A stretch of 64,000 nt of DNA from Panonychus citri (lineage: Eukaryota; Arthropoda; Arachnida; Trombidiformes; Tetranychidae), in assembly GCF_014898815.1 (NCBI RefSeq), contig NW_026515543.1, positions 3,720,001 through 3,784,000 on the forward strand. The letters are read 5' to 3'. Of the stretch, positions 8,916-18,825 are shown piece by piece (the stretch's first letter is position 1; every line of letters begins with the position of its first letter). The position numbers were made by a program, and so were the translations under genes. The notes under the pieces were generated by a model. It was given only the letters and a program-made list of their open reading frames with translations, was not told the DNA's origin and searched no databases.

Positions 8916-11900
8916 ACAATTTTATAATGTCCAAATGCATATGTTGATACCCCATCCTCGCGTATATATCTCTTGTCATCCAATGGAGATAAAGATATTT
9001 TGTTTGTTTTTATACTTGAAATCTGATGGTGTTTAGATTGTAATCTGTAATTGTCATGTCTGAATAATACACTATCGTAGAGACAGGTCTTGTAGTCCTC
9101 TATCGATATCTCATCACGAACGGTTGCCTTTTGAGTTCCCTTCGCGGTCTTCTTTATCTTTGAACCATATTTAATTCCATAAAGTTTTGATTTGATGGCA
9201 ACGACTTCATCAATGACTTGACCATTCATCTCGTCTTTCAGTAGCCCAAGTTTCTTTTTGTTTGAAACATCATAGAGGAAATGATTTTCAGGGTAATCTG
9301 AAAAGTCCATAATTGCTGACATTGATTTCAAATCATTATAAATATCTTCAGTTTGAATATGATAGATGAAGCTGTCAGTGTCAGTGTAAACAAGATTTAG
9401 GTCATCTCCATAAAGAGGCTGAAAGTGATCGTAATGTAGTTCATACATCCGAAGCTTTGACAGTTCTAGTACTGTGAATCCAAGGTAAATTGGTTTATCC
9501 AGTTTAACCTCAAATTTACGTAATTTAATTATCGCCAAATCATTATCGAGAATGTAAAAGTGTTCAAACATTGGCTTTCTAATCTGTTTCATTGCTTGTT
9601 GACCGTTTGTCACAACTTTAACTTTGGAATGTTTCCGCTTATCTTCAATGCTCTTTCCATATAATGAATTGACCATCAATTTCCAAAAGTCTTTTTCAAA
9701 TGAAGTTAAAGCTCTCTGGCGATTGAGGGTACACATTGAAATATAAGGTTTTAACCATTTGGATTGCTTAAACTTGAGAATACGATGAATTTTATCCAGG
9801 ATTAGTCCCTTTGATAACCAAAATCTCAAGTTTCTTTCATGTACCACATAGTTTTTCTTATCTCTTAGATTAGGAATTAGTTTCTCAGTTTTACATCGGT
9901 TAAGCCCAACGCTTTCGAGATTAGATATGATTCTCTTTTGATAGTCACTTAACCATTCATCATCAACAGTTAATTTCTCAGGAGCCATGGGATAATCATT
10001 ATGTTGATCGTGTAAATGTTGTGGATAAATCAAATCAACTTGACAAATGTATCCTGTATCTGAATCTTGTCCACCCATTATTGATTCAATCACTTGATTG
10101 TACGATTCCGAAGGGACCCATTCAAAGTTACTCATTGGTAGATTATCACTCAAAGCATAACCATAAAGGTTATTCACATCCAGAAAAGTTATGTATGAGT
10201 TGGGTTTATTACAATCATAATTCTCAGAGAGAGGATTGTTGGCAACAACATGTCTTGTCATTGCACAAGAAATTCCTCCTCGAATCCCATTCTCAATCAT
10301 GAGGATCATGTCAATGTCTGTTAATAAATCAAGTTTTTGTTGCTTTGAGAGCAGCGTCCCAAGTGAGACCTGGTGTAGAGAAATAATGACAAGGATCAAG
10401 GCCAAATTGTTTCAAACTTGTGAATCTAAAGTTTTCAAATATTGCCGCTAAAAGTAAGACATCAACTTTCAAGTAAATGTCATGAAAATCGCCAAGGTTT
10501 TGACAATTGAAATGATTCCATATCCTTTGTAAATTTGAATATGTTGATTCATCTATTGTTTTTCGACATAGATGTGAATAAAATTTATCAATTGAAGGTA
10601 AATTGACATCATCAAATTTACTCCAAGAGTCCATATACTCATAAGGTAAACACCCTTTTGATAAAAGTAGAGGTATATCCGAGCTATTGAACATTTGTGA
10701 TAAATATTTCGTTTTATCTTCATCTGGTAAATTGTTTGCTAATGTATCAAGGCTGGATAGAAGAAAAGCGAGACTATCTAGAAAAATGAAATCATCCATG
10801 AAAAAGGCAATATACTTTTCACTATTCTGTGGGATTACAGAAATCTTTTTCACTTGATTTGACTTGATTCCTTTCATAATTAAATGAGCATCATAGCCTT
10901 TCAAGTTATGAAAGATGACTGGTATTCGATTTGGTAATCTAAGTTTCAGATTACACAGATTATGAGCTGCTCCACGGAGCTTACCAGTTAGATGACAATG
11001 ATCTAAAACTTTGTCTTGGAAAAGTGGCTGTAAACAAACATGACAAATGTCAGCAAGTTCATAAATGATTCTTTCTTCTGATGTTAGAATTGGTGGCTTT
11101 ATTCTCCTCATTAGATCAAGGTTGATGGACGCTTGTACATTGTAAAGGCTTCTGATGAAATTCTCTGCTGCGTCATCACCTCGATAGAATTTATTGAACA
11201 GAATTTTACCTGTCCAATCAACAACAACCCAGCCAAATGAACAAGCTTCATGCTTTTGGTATTCAAATGTGCTGGCACCTAATGCATTTTCACTCTTTAT
11301 CACCAAGGCTTCAAAGTCAGCGTAAATAACATATGGATAAGAAATTGACTTTTCCGCACGAGTAAACTCACATGTTTTTGGAACATTTTCTGTACCTGGA
11401 AGAATGGTTCTTTGAGCTGAATTGTCACCACAAAAGCTTTCATGCCTGGTTAGTGAGGACTGATCTCTGAAGCCAGAAAGACAAGAATAACAAAAGAATC
11501 TTTCCCATGACTTGTTGTTCATCATGAATCCGTTAAAGTTAGTGATGTGAAAGTAATGATCATTGAAGAGAAACAGGTTAATGTGACTTGTCTTTCTATC
11601 TTTGTTGATTTTCAAAGGAACAACTTTGGGTTTCTTACACAAAGTCAGTGTGTATACATTGATAGAAACATTGTTCCGCTTCTCAAAACGATTGATTTGA
11701 GAGAAGGGTGTAATTGGATCAATATCTCTAAACTTGTACCATTTTTCAAATTTTTTATATTTAGAGACTCTTTGTCTATGTGTTGCCTGAGGATGAAGAG
11801 CTATGAGAACGGCCCACTTGAAGCAATGAGACTTACAAACTGGCGATACCAAGCTCCTTTTACGGATCAAGTTTAGTGGTAATTTAACACTTGAACAACC

Positions 11901-12482
11901 ACCACTATTTTCTTTTAGCTTACCTACTCTAATTTCCAACATCTTGACTGTCTGAAGTACCCATCCACTTCCACGTTGTGTGAACTGATCAACCACCAAT
12001 TCAAGGTTTTCTATACATTTAGTTATCATTTTTTCAATTTGTGAAGAATGAGTTAAAGGTTCACTTTGAGAAATTTTATAAATTTCAGTAGAATCCGTAT
12101 CGCCATCTGGTTTTTGTTTAATAAACTTGATTAGAACACAAACTTGAGTTTTAATTGATCCAATTTTTCCAATTACATGGCTGATGAGATTAATTATGTT
12201 TTGCCTTTCAGCTGTAAACAGGTTCTCTAGAGATGACCATGAACCAAGTTTAACATAAATTTCAAGGACACCTTTATAAGCTGATTTATGTAATCGAAAA
12301 GTAGCTACGTCACCAAGGGAAGAGACTACTGTTTTACATTTGATAACATGGTCAATGAACATTTCTTTATCTTTAAACCTTGTCTTACATTTTGAACATT
12401 TCAATAAACTACACTGTTCTTTATGAATAAATAGAGACTTGAATTTCTTGAATGAAACTCCACATTCACTGCACTCAAACAT
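8912..12482 (-). CDS. Protein-primed family B DNA polymerase (pPolB), one frameshift
   Basis: About 1,190 residues. The N-terminus has two C2H2-like zinc fingers (FECSECGVSF...H, LKCSKCKTRF...H). Exonuclease motif I (YADFEA) lies at about 11310-11333, Exo II (HNLKGYDAHL) at about 10900, and Exo III (YLKVDVLLL) further on. A C-x2-C ... DHCH-x-TGKLRGAAHNLCN block typical of Polinton polymerases lies between. Polymerase motif A (DVNNLYGYAL) is at 10151-10180, motif B (NSLYGK) at about 9651-9672 and motif C (YTDTDS) at 9371-9390. All catalytic motifs are present. The frame changes once in an A-run at about 10340-10350, splitting the gene into two long ORFs that overlap at 10329-10405. The ATG at 12482 has a TATA motif 35 nt upstream. 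It would replicate the element from protein-primed ends. Confidence 0.92.
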
Positions 12483-12510
12483 GACTATTACTAAACTGAC
12501 AAAAGCAGTT

Positions 12511-12517
12511 GCTTATA
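12511..12517 (-). promoter_or_regulatory. TATA-like box of the polymerase gene
   Basis: On the minus strand TATAAGC begins 35 nt before the ATG at 12482, with the same spacing as the plus-strand TATA boxes of the element. Confidence 0.45.
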
Positions 12518-12704
12518 TTGTAAATTATCATGTTTGCTTGTGCGCATGCTTCAGGCTAGTTTCAAATCTTTAGTCTTGTAAAAATCTACTAGTATAATTC
12601 TCAACATTAATAAAGTCAAGACTAATAACATTATCGAAACAATACTCAACAACATCATTATAACACGAGAAATAAACTGATAATTGGATTATTGATTTAA
12701 ATTT

Positions 12705-12986
12705 TTAATAGATCATTTCAGTCTTTAAACAGAATATATTATTGGTCATAAATTGAACAATTTCTTTTTCATTACAATAATAATCTTGATAGTTGATAAT
12801 CAAAACAATCTTGTCCATATCATGGTGGTTAATTGTAAAAGGAATCTTGAGTCTCCTAAAACCAGACCATATCTTGTCCATTAAATGATAAAGATTTTCA
12901 TCAGAGTCCAACTCGCCTCTTAGCTTGAGTGAGGTCTTGAAATCTACCGTAAAATGAACCTTGGTAGCCATAGGTACACTTCTCAT
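12705..12986 (-). CDS. Hypothetical protein, 93 aa, unknown
   Basis: The ORF has an ATG start and lies between the polymerase and PC4-like genes in the same orientation. The product is mixed charged and hydrophobic, with no signal peptide, membrane span or zinc motif that I can see. A second ATG a few codons in (about 12971) could be the real start. I do not recognise a family. Orientation and an intact frame in a compact cluster give modest support for a real gene. Confidence 0.4.
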   Translation of the reverse strand: MRSVPMATKVHFTVDFKTSLKLRGELDSDENLYHLMDKIWSGFRRLKIPFTINHHDMDKIVLIINYQDYYCNEKEIVQFMTNNIFCLKTEMIY

Positions 12987-13169
12987 ACTATCAACTTTAG
13001 ATGCACGAAGATTGATGTCTCGACGTAAAAATAAATAATAGAAAAGAGAAATTTGAGTGAGCTCACGTTTTATTTATCAGAGTAAATATAGGGTTACAGT
13101 TTATAGATTCAAATGTTAGTAAGGATACATAATCAAAATTCAGAAATGTTGGGTTTCATGTTTATAGAC

Positions 13170-13694
13170 TCATTCCCAAATAATCTCTTGCATTGCGGCA
13201 AAAACCTGATCAGGGATTGAATGAGTAGCAACCTTGGTGATTTCATCTTTTTCGAGACGGATACACGTTTCCTTTGCTCCAGCCTTCAATCGAATTTCAA
13301 CTGCGTCAATGTGCTGTCCATTACATGATATCTCTCTTCCACCATTTAGATTCAGCTCAAATTCACGATTGCCTTCATTTGTGTTGTTCAACTTTTCTTT
13401 CAACGACTCAAATTCATTATATCGAAGAAACAATCCAAGCTTTGTCGGTATTTGAGTCTTGACACCATTGATGACTCGCTCCATCCTCCGACGAATATCA
13501 ACATACGTTTGTCCATTTGATGATTTGGCTCGTTGTACAGTCAACCAAAGCTTTGGAGATATCTCAACACAAAACAGTTGTTGGAAACGGTCTTCAAAGC
13601 TCGCCGACGATGTACTCTGTCTTGATCGCCATGGAAGAACTCGTTGAGTAGGAGTTTCAGGAGAAGCAGGAGAGTCAGGAATATTTGAAGTCAT
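13170..13694 (-). CDS. PC4/Sub1-like single-strand DNA-binding coactivator homologue, 174 aa
   Basis: After a Ser/Pro-rich N-terminus (about 35 residues), the segment from LFCVEIS through LWLTVQRAKSSNGQTYVDIRR, NGV and PTKLGLFLRYNEFESLKEKL follows the PC4 core layout: strands, then V-DIR, a short loop, K-x-GI-x-L and a closing amphipathic helix. PC4 binds single-stranded DNA and acts as an RNA polymerase II coactivator; Sub1-like proteins also occur in viruses. A second half (about residues 110-174) may hold a degenerate repeat. The start is set at the ATG at 13694; the frame is open upstream to 13748, but only with a TTG. A TATA box (TATAAAAG) lies 69 nt upstream. The frame is intact. Together with the TBP homologue, it would give the element two transcription-related factors. 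Confidence 0.55.
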   Translation of the reverse strand: MTSNIPDSPASPETPTQRVLPWRSRQSTSSASFEDRFQQLFCVEISPKLWLTVQRAKSSNGQTYVDIRRRMERVINGVKTQIPTKLGLFLRYNEFESLKEKLNNTNEGNREFELNLNGGREISCNGQHIDAVEIRLKAGAKETCIRLEKDEITKVATHSIPDQVFAAMQEIIWE

Positions 13695-13755
13695 TTTTAT
13701 CAAGTTGATGGTTTGATGATCAAGTATCGAATGAAAATTATGCTTCAAAGTATTC

Positions 13756-13763
13756 CTTTTATA
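13756..13763 (-). promoter_or_regulatory. TATA box of the PC4-like gene
   Basis: TATAAAAG on the minus strand, 69 nt before the ATG at 13694, which allows a leader of about 40 nt. It supports starting at 13694 rather than at the upstream TTG, which would fall before the expected transcription start. Confidence 0.5.
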
Positions 13764-14167
13764 CTCTTAAAGTCTAGAATAGCCCAACCCTCTTTCTTCT
13801 CTGTTTCATCTAGAGCTTCCATTCATGAGGGGAGTGAATTTTTCAACAATTCACTTAACAATTTTCATCCCTCTTTTTATCTCATAATCACTATGATTGT
13901 ATAACCTTGATCTGTGTAATCAGGATCAATTACTCCTCCTTGAACAGAAATTCCTTATGATGCTAAACTTGATCTAGATGCTAATCTATTTTCTTTGTTC
14001 AACTTGAATGATGATAAGATTACTTTATCTCAAACATTATCAACATGAGTGAAAACAATACCAGCTTTCCGTAGCCTTCGTTTGAGTTATTGAGTAAACA
14101 CAAAGTTTGATTGTTGAAAAATTTTTATTGAGTTAAGAAGTTATATCAAAAAAAGTTTTATACAAAA
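13764..14167. other. Gene-poor gap between the PC4-like and IAP-2 genes
   Basis: About 400 bp between the PC4-like promoter and the 3' end of the second IAP. I see no convincing ORF. It is rich in pyrimidine runs and has AT-rich stretches near 14110-14165 that could hold the polyadenylation signal of the IAP transcript. Confidence 0.4.
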
Positions 14168-15038
14168 TTAAGGTCTGATCACTTTGATCCGACACTGGAC
14201 ATTTCGACGACATATTGGACAACTTTCTTGCCCAAGTCGTTTCAAAGTGCTGTCACAGCTACAACAGACAGCTAAATGATTACATGGTGAATATAAAACT
14301 TGTGTTGTCTTGAAAAGACAAACACAACAAAGATGTCTCTCAGCCTCATAGCTATCCTTGTTAGCGTATGGACAATCTGGAGAAAAATGGTTATGAACCT
14401 CCCCTGGAAGTTTACTCAGCTTACCATCAATAGCCAACCGACAGAAAGCACACTGGACTATTCTATTTGAACCGGTCCAAAGAATCCACTCGACGAACCA
14501 ATCCTTTGCCTTGAGTCAATCTGGATCCAGCGAATGACCAATGACGATTTATCCTTAGTTGATAAAGCTGGAAAACTTTCTCTGGATTAAGGATTTTTGT
14601 CTCCGAGAAAACTTGAAGTATTTGTCCATCTGTTGAACGGACAAGAGAAGATATCGGTAGAGATATAGACGTTTCATCATCTATATCCTGGACCTGCACA
14701 GCATCACTATATCGGTGTAAATCGCCTTCGATCCTGTGCATCAAGTTGGGTTCTTTCTTGAGGACAAAGCTACAAGAAGGACTGAAGCTAGCGTGAAGAG
14801 CGACAACGTCTTCGTCCAGAAATTCGAACGCGATTTGAAGTCCACAACAAAAACATTGCAAGTAGTCAGCGTCTTTGAACCGGAAAAATCCATCTTTGAC
14901 AGCATCAAACCACCTCTCATTCAAGTCTATACAGGACATCATTCTATTCAATTCTTGTTTCATAATTGAATAGGTTCTAAGACAGCCAGTCATCTTAGAA
15001 CCCCAGTTTTCAATTGCAGGTGTGATATATCGGTTCAT
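14168..15038 (-). CDS. Second inhibitor of apoptosis protein, BIR + BIR-like + RING (one frameshift)
   Basis: The N-terminal half has a BIR: WFDAVKDGFFRF, then LQCFCCGLQIAFEF, DEDVVALHASFSPSC. A second, reduced BIR-like unit spans about 14350-14470, with a C-x2-C pair (CAFC) and an H-x6-C at NHFSPDCPY. A C-terminal RING follows: CCVC, PCNH, CCSC, CPIC. This BIR-BIR-RING order matches baculovirus and entomopoxvirus IAPs. The frame changes at about 14463, inside the start of the second BIR; the downstream part has no ATG of its own, only TTG. It differs clearly in sequence from the left IAP, so this is not a recent duplication within the element. Confidence 0.82.
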
Positions 15039-15072
15039 CTAAAATAATTGATAAAAGAGAAAAAAAATATGA

Positions 15073-15510
15073 TTAAAGCATAATTTTATTAAAAATCATT
15101 AATTGATTTTCAGCTTTTTGTCTCATCATCTTGAGATAAGCTGAATGGAGTTTACACTTGTTCATAATAAGTTTTAAATGGTTACATTTTAAAGCCCAAA
15201 GTCTCACATCAGAGAATTCGTTACAATGGGCTTTACAAATAATTAATTTTGTAGTAATATGAGAAAAAATACTCTGATCATCGGTAAATGATGAACAGAG
15301 TTTACAATTCAACAATTTATGTTCAAGTTTTACATGTATTTTTTTTAATACAAATAATAAATGTTTACATTGACAGACGATTGGTTTTGCCTTCATTTTC
15401 TTCTTTGTTCCATCCAATTGTTTCTTAAAGCTGGAGTCCTTGGTTGGAGCTAAAGGACCCTTACCTTTGGAGACCTTGTTGGTTGGGATGGTAGTGGAAA
15501 TAATTTTCAT
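15073..15510 (-). CDS. Cys/His-rich hypothetical protein, 145 aa
   Basis: An ATG-started, unbroken ORF. The first ~45 residues are basic and low in complexity (many Lys, Thr, Pro). The rest has recurring Cys and His: CQCKH, a C-x2-C (NCKLC), C-x3-C at ICKAHC, CNH and CKLH. This could be a zinc-binding fold, but it matches no family I know. It lies directly downstream of the 102-residue ORF (one base between them) and upstream of the second IAP, all on the minus strand, so the three may share a transcript. Confidence 0.45.
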   Translation of the reverse strand: MKIISTTIPTNKVSKGKGPLAPTKDSSFKKQLDGTKKKMKAKPIVCQCKHLLFVLKKIHVKLEHKLLNCKLCSSFTDDQSIFSHITTKLIICKAHCNEFSDVRLWALKCNHLKLIMNKCKLHSAYLKMMRQKAENQLMIFNKIML

Positions 15511-15511
15511 T

Positions 15512-15820
15512 TTAAACCAAATAAAATTTTTTCATGAAAATCCGATGAATTTCGGCCTGATGATCAATTCTCACTCCTTCGAGTGAGCTAAAAAACTTCC
15601 TATTGTTAAACTTAATTGAAGATGTTTGCACATCAAAAGAAATGATCGATTGTAGAAATTTTTCTTTTGATTCAAGATCAAGTAACTTTACTATTGTAAG
15701 AAAGTCACTTGATCTGATGTTGAAGTCAGCAAGATTCAAGGGTTCGTTTGAGCCCTTGTTTGATCGAATCTCGATGGGAATTCTAACAAGCTTGAGGGAA
15801 GTAAAATACGAAACAGACAT
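15512..15820 (-). CDS. Hypothetical protein, 102 aa
   Basis: ATG start, intact frame, first gene of the minus-strand block that continues into the Cys/His-rich ORF. The sequence is a mixed charged protein with several short hydrophobic strands; no motif is recognised. A strong TATA box lies on the minus strand at 15990-15999, about 175 nt upstream, suggesting this ORF opens a transcription unit. Confidence 0.42.
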   Translation of the reverse strand: MSVSYFTSLKLVRIPIEIRSNKGSNEPLNLADFNIRSSDFLTIVKLLDLESKEKFLQSIISFDVQTSSIKFNNRKFFSSLEGVRIDHQAEIHRIFMKKFYLV

Positions 15821-16802
15821 TTACCTTGAGTGAATAATTAAACAGTTGTAGTTGAACAACAAATTGTACAGAAACAAAACGAAAAAATACACTGACGATG
15901 AAACGTTGATGAAGCGAACAAAGATTTAACTTAATCTTTTCGGTTGTAAAAGATTTGAAGACTGATGAAAATTCACTTGAATCCTCTTCTATTTATATAC
16001 GATCGTCTTGCCTTAGCTCCCTCGCTTGTGTCCTTCAGTAAAGCTGATTATAGCAGGGCCTCAAGCGATTTCATAAACAATGATTATTTTAATTATTGTG
16101 GGCCTCTTGATTACTTTTTCAAGAACACTTTTAATTGCACTTGAACTTGACTACAAAGAATAACGTACTGAATAAACTAATTATCTATTCTTCTTAAAGT
16201 GAATTTAAGTAAAATAATTATAGTAGGGCCTCAAGTAATCTCATGGATAATGATTTTTTTAATTATTATAAGACTCTCAATTGTTCTTCCCAAAACGTTT
16301 TAATTACGTTCAATTGAACACAAAGTATGTATTTTAAATAAGATAATTATCTTGGCCTCTCAGTGTGTCCTTCATTGAAACAATTCATAGCAGAACTTGA
16401 CGTTATTTTCATAAATAATGATTATGTTAATTATAATCTCTTGATTACTTTTTCAAGAACATTTTACTAACATTAATTATCAATAATAATAACTATCTGG
16501 GCCTCTTAATTGCAGCTGAATTCAAATTCAAGGTGTACATTTAACTGGCACGAAAGTTTAATTATTAAGATGATCATTAGATTGAATCATTGCTGAAAGT
16601 TAAAATAAAAGAATGAATCAAGGTCTGCATCGTACTTTGATCGTGAGAAAATGAAATGGTTATAATTATAAATTAATCATTAAGATGTGAAGAATAAGTA
16701 CTGAGTTTTAGTTGCTTTTATTTGAACGTTAGCAAGGTCATGATAGGCTTTGAAAAGACAACTGGTTGTTCCCATTCAATTCCCTATCAATGTTACCAAC
16801 AT
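15821..16802. promoter_or_regulatory. Regulatory region with three degenerate repeats and a minus-strand TATA box
   Basis: No ORF was found. TATATAAATA reads on the minus strand at 15990-15999. Three diverged copies of a ~150-180 bp unit start near 16040, 16215 and 16375. Each has a TATAG-CAGGGCCTC-like or CATAGCAGAAC opening, an AATGATTAT-TTTAATTAT core and a CTCTTGATTAC-like end. The region lies between the minus-strand gene block and the palindromic tandem array, so it probably drives the minus-strand genes. Confidence 0.45.
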
Positions 16803-18068
16803 CATGTCTCTACGATAAGTACAACTTGAGATATTTAAGTTCAGTCAGACTGAACTTGGGAGGCGGAGCCTGATTGTTGAGATATTACATTGATAGTATT
16901 ATCAGTTGATCTACATTCGATAAGCTATCTATCGACACCAATCTCATGTCTCTACGATAAGTACAACTTGAGATATTTAAGTTCAGTCAGACTGAACTTG
17001 GGAGGCGGAGCCTGATTGTTGAGATATTACATTGATAGTATTATCAGTTGATCTACATTCGATAAGCTATCTATCGACACCAATCTCATGTCTCTACGAT
17101 AAGTACAAGTTGATGAAATTTAGGTTCAGTCAGACTGAACTTTTGAGGAGGAGCCTGATTGTTGAGATATTACATTGATAGTATTATCAGTTGATCTACA
17201 TTCGATAAGCTATCTATCGACACCAATCTCATGTCTCTACGATAAGTACAACTTGAGATATTTAAGTTCAGTCAGACTGAACTTGGGAGGCGGAGCCTGA
17301 TTGTTGAGATATTACATTGATAGTATTATCAGTTGATCTACATTCGATAAGCTATCTCGACACCAATCTCATGTCTCTACGATAAGTACAACGAGATATT
17401 TAAGTTCAGTCAGACTGAACTTGGAGGCACAGATTGTTGAGATATTACATTGATAGTATTATCAGTTGATCTACATTCGATAAGCTATCTATCGACACCA
17501 ATCATGTCTCTACGATAAGTACAACAGGATATTTAAGTTCAGTCAGACTGAACTTTGGAGGCGGAGCCTGATTGTTGAGATATTTGTTTGATAGTATCAT
17601 GAGTTTATCTACATTCGATAAGCTATTCAATGACACCAATCTCATGTCTCTACGATAAGTACAACTTGAGATATTTAAGTTCAGTCAGACTGAACTTTGG
17701 AGGCGGAGCCTGATTGTTGAGATATTTATTGATAGTATTATCAGTTGATCTACATTCGATAAGCTATCTATCGACACCAATCTCATGTCTCTACGATAAG
17801 TACAACTTGAGATATTTAAGTTCAGTCAGACTGAACTTGGGAGGCGGACCTTGAATGTTGAGATATTACATTGATAGTATCATGAGTATATCTACATTCG
17901 ATAAGCTATCCAATGATACCAATCTCATGTCTCTACGATAAGTACAAGTTGATGAAATTTAAGTTCAGTCAGACTGAACTTGGGAGGTGGAGCCTGATTG
18001 TTGAGATATTTGTTTGATAGTATACTATGTTTATCTACATTCGATAAGCTATCCACTGATACCAATCT
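16803..18068. repeat. Tandem array A: nine ~140-bp units, each with a 21-bp palindrome
   Basis: Units start at 16803, 16945, 17087, 17230, 17370, 17503, 17643, 17784 and 17926, so the period is 133-143 bp. Every unit has ten-base arms AAGTTCAGTC and GACTGAACTT around one central A (one unit reads AGGTTCAGTC), followed by a second small dyad AGGC-GGA-GCCT in most units. Unit identity is high, with unit-specific indels. The layout (tandem units, one palindrome each, between divergently transcribed blocks) resembles baculovirus homologous regions, which act as enhancers and replication origins. That function is inference. Confidence 0.9.
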
Positions 18069-18624
18069 CAAGTCTCTACGACATACATAGCCCAAGGTAC
18101 GAATATTGGACCATTCTGGACATTCTAGACACGACCAATATCGATTTTGGTACTTTCAACATATACATTTAAGAGAACGTTGCATTACCTATCCATTGAT
18201 ACCAATCTCAAGTCTCTACGACATACATAGCCCAAGGTACGAATATTGGACCATTCTGGACATTCTAGACACGACCAATATCGATTTTGGTACTTTCAAC
18301 ATATACATTTAAGAGAACGTTCATTACTATCCATTGATACAATCTCAAGTCTCTACGACATACATAGCCCAGGTACGAATATTGGACCATTCTGGACATT
18401 CTAGACACGACCAATATCGATTTTGGTACTTTCAACATATACATTTAAGAGAACGTTCCATTACCTATCCATTGATACCAATCTCAAGTCTCTACGACAT
18501 ACATAGCCCAAGGTACGAATATTGGACCATTCTGGACATTCTAGACACGACCAATATCGATTTTGGTACTTTCAACATATACATTTAAGAGAACGTTCCA
18601 TTACCTATCCATTGATACCAATCT
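18069..18624. repeat. Tandem array B: four ~139-bp units with a different core
   Basis: Units start at 18069, 18209, 18346 and 18485, with a partial start at 18625. They share the junction ACCAATCTCAAGTCTCTACG with array A, which has ACACCAATCTCATGTCTC, but have another core without the 21-bp palindrome. The core contains GGACCATTCTGGACATTCTA and a TATCGATTTTGG stretch. The shared linker and similar period suggest that one array arose from the other by core replacement. Confidence 0.88.
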
Positions 18625-18825
18625 CAAGTCTCTACGACTTACACAGGATGAATTGACTAATTACCCTCCATTCATATTTACCGCTCTTCATGTTGAAGAT
18701 TTCACTGAATTACGTCAGGTGTAGCAGGTCAGTTTCTGAATTGGACAGGTTAGGAATCAAGTTATTAGTTTACGTTACTTCAACTGTAAATCTTAAATTT
18801 ATACAAGTTTCTCAAGACTATCACC

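Noticed and set aside
3680..10410. Programmed ribosomal frameshifting to explain the split genes
   Set aside because: The shifts occur at many unrelated places and directions, three in one gene, without a shared slippery motif.
8912..12482. Two separate genes instead of one polymerase
   Set aside because: The two ORFs hold complementary halves of a single pPolB with motifs in the correct order; the downstream part has no suitable ATG before motif A.
18106..18588. ORFs of 68 and 84 codons in array B
   Set aside because: They arise because the tandem unit happens to lack stops in one frame; the peptide is just the repeat translated, and indels between units break it.
16803..18624. CRISPR-like array
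   Set aside because: Units are repeated almost wholly, with no short constant repeats separated by unique spacers, and the context is eukaryotic.
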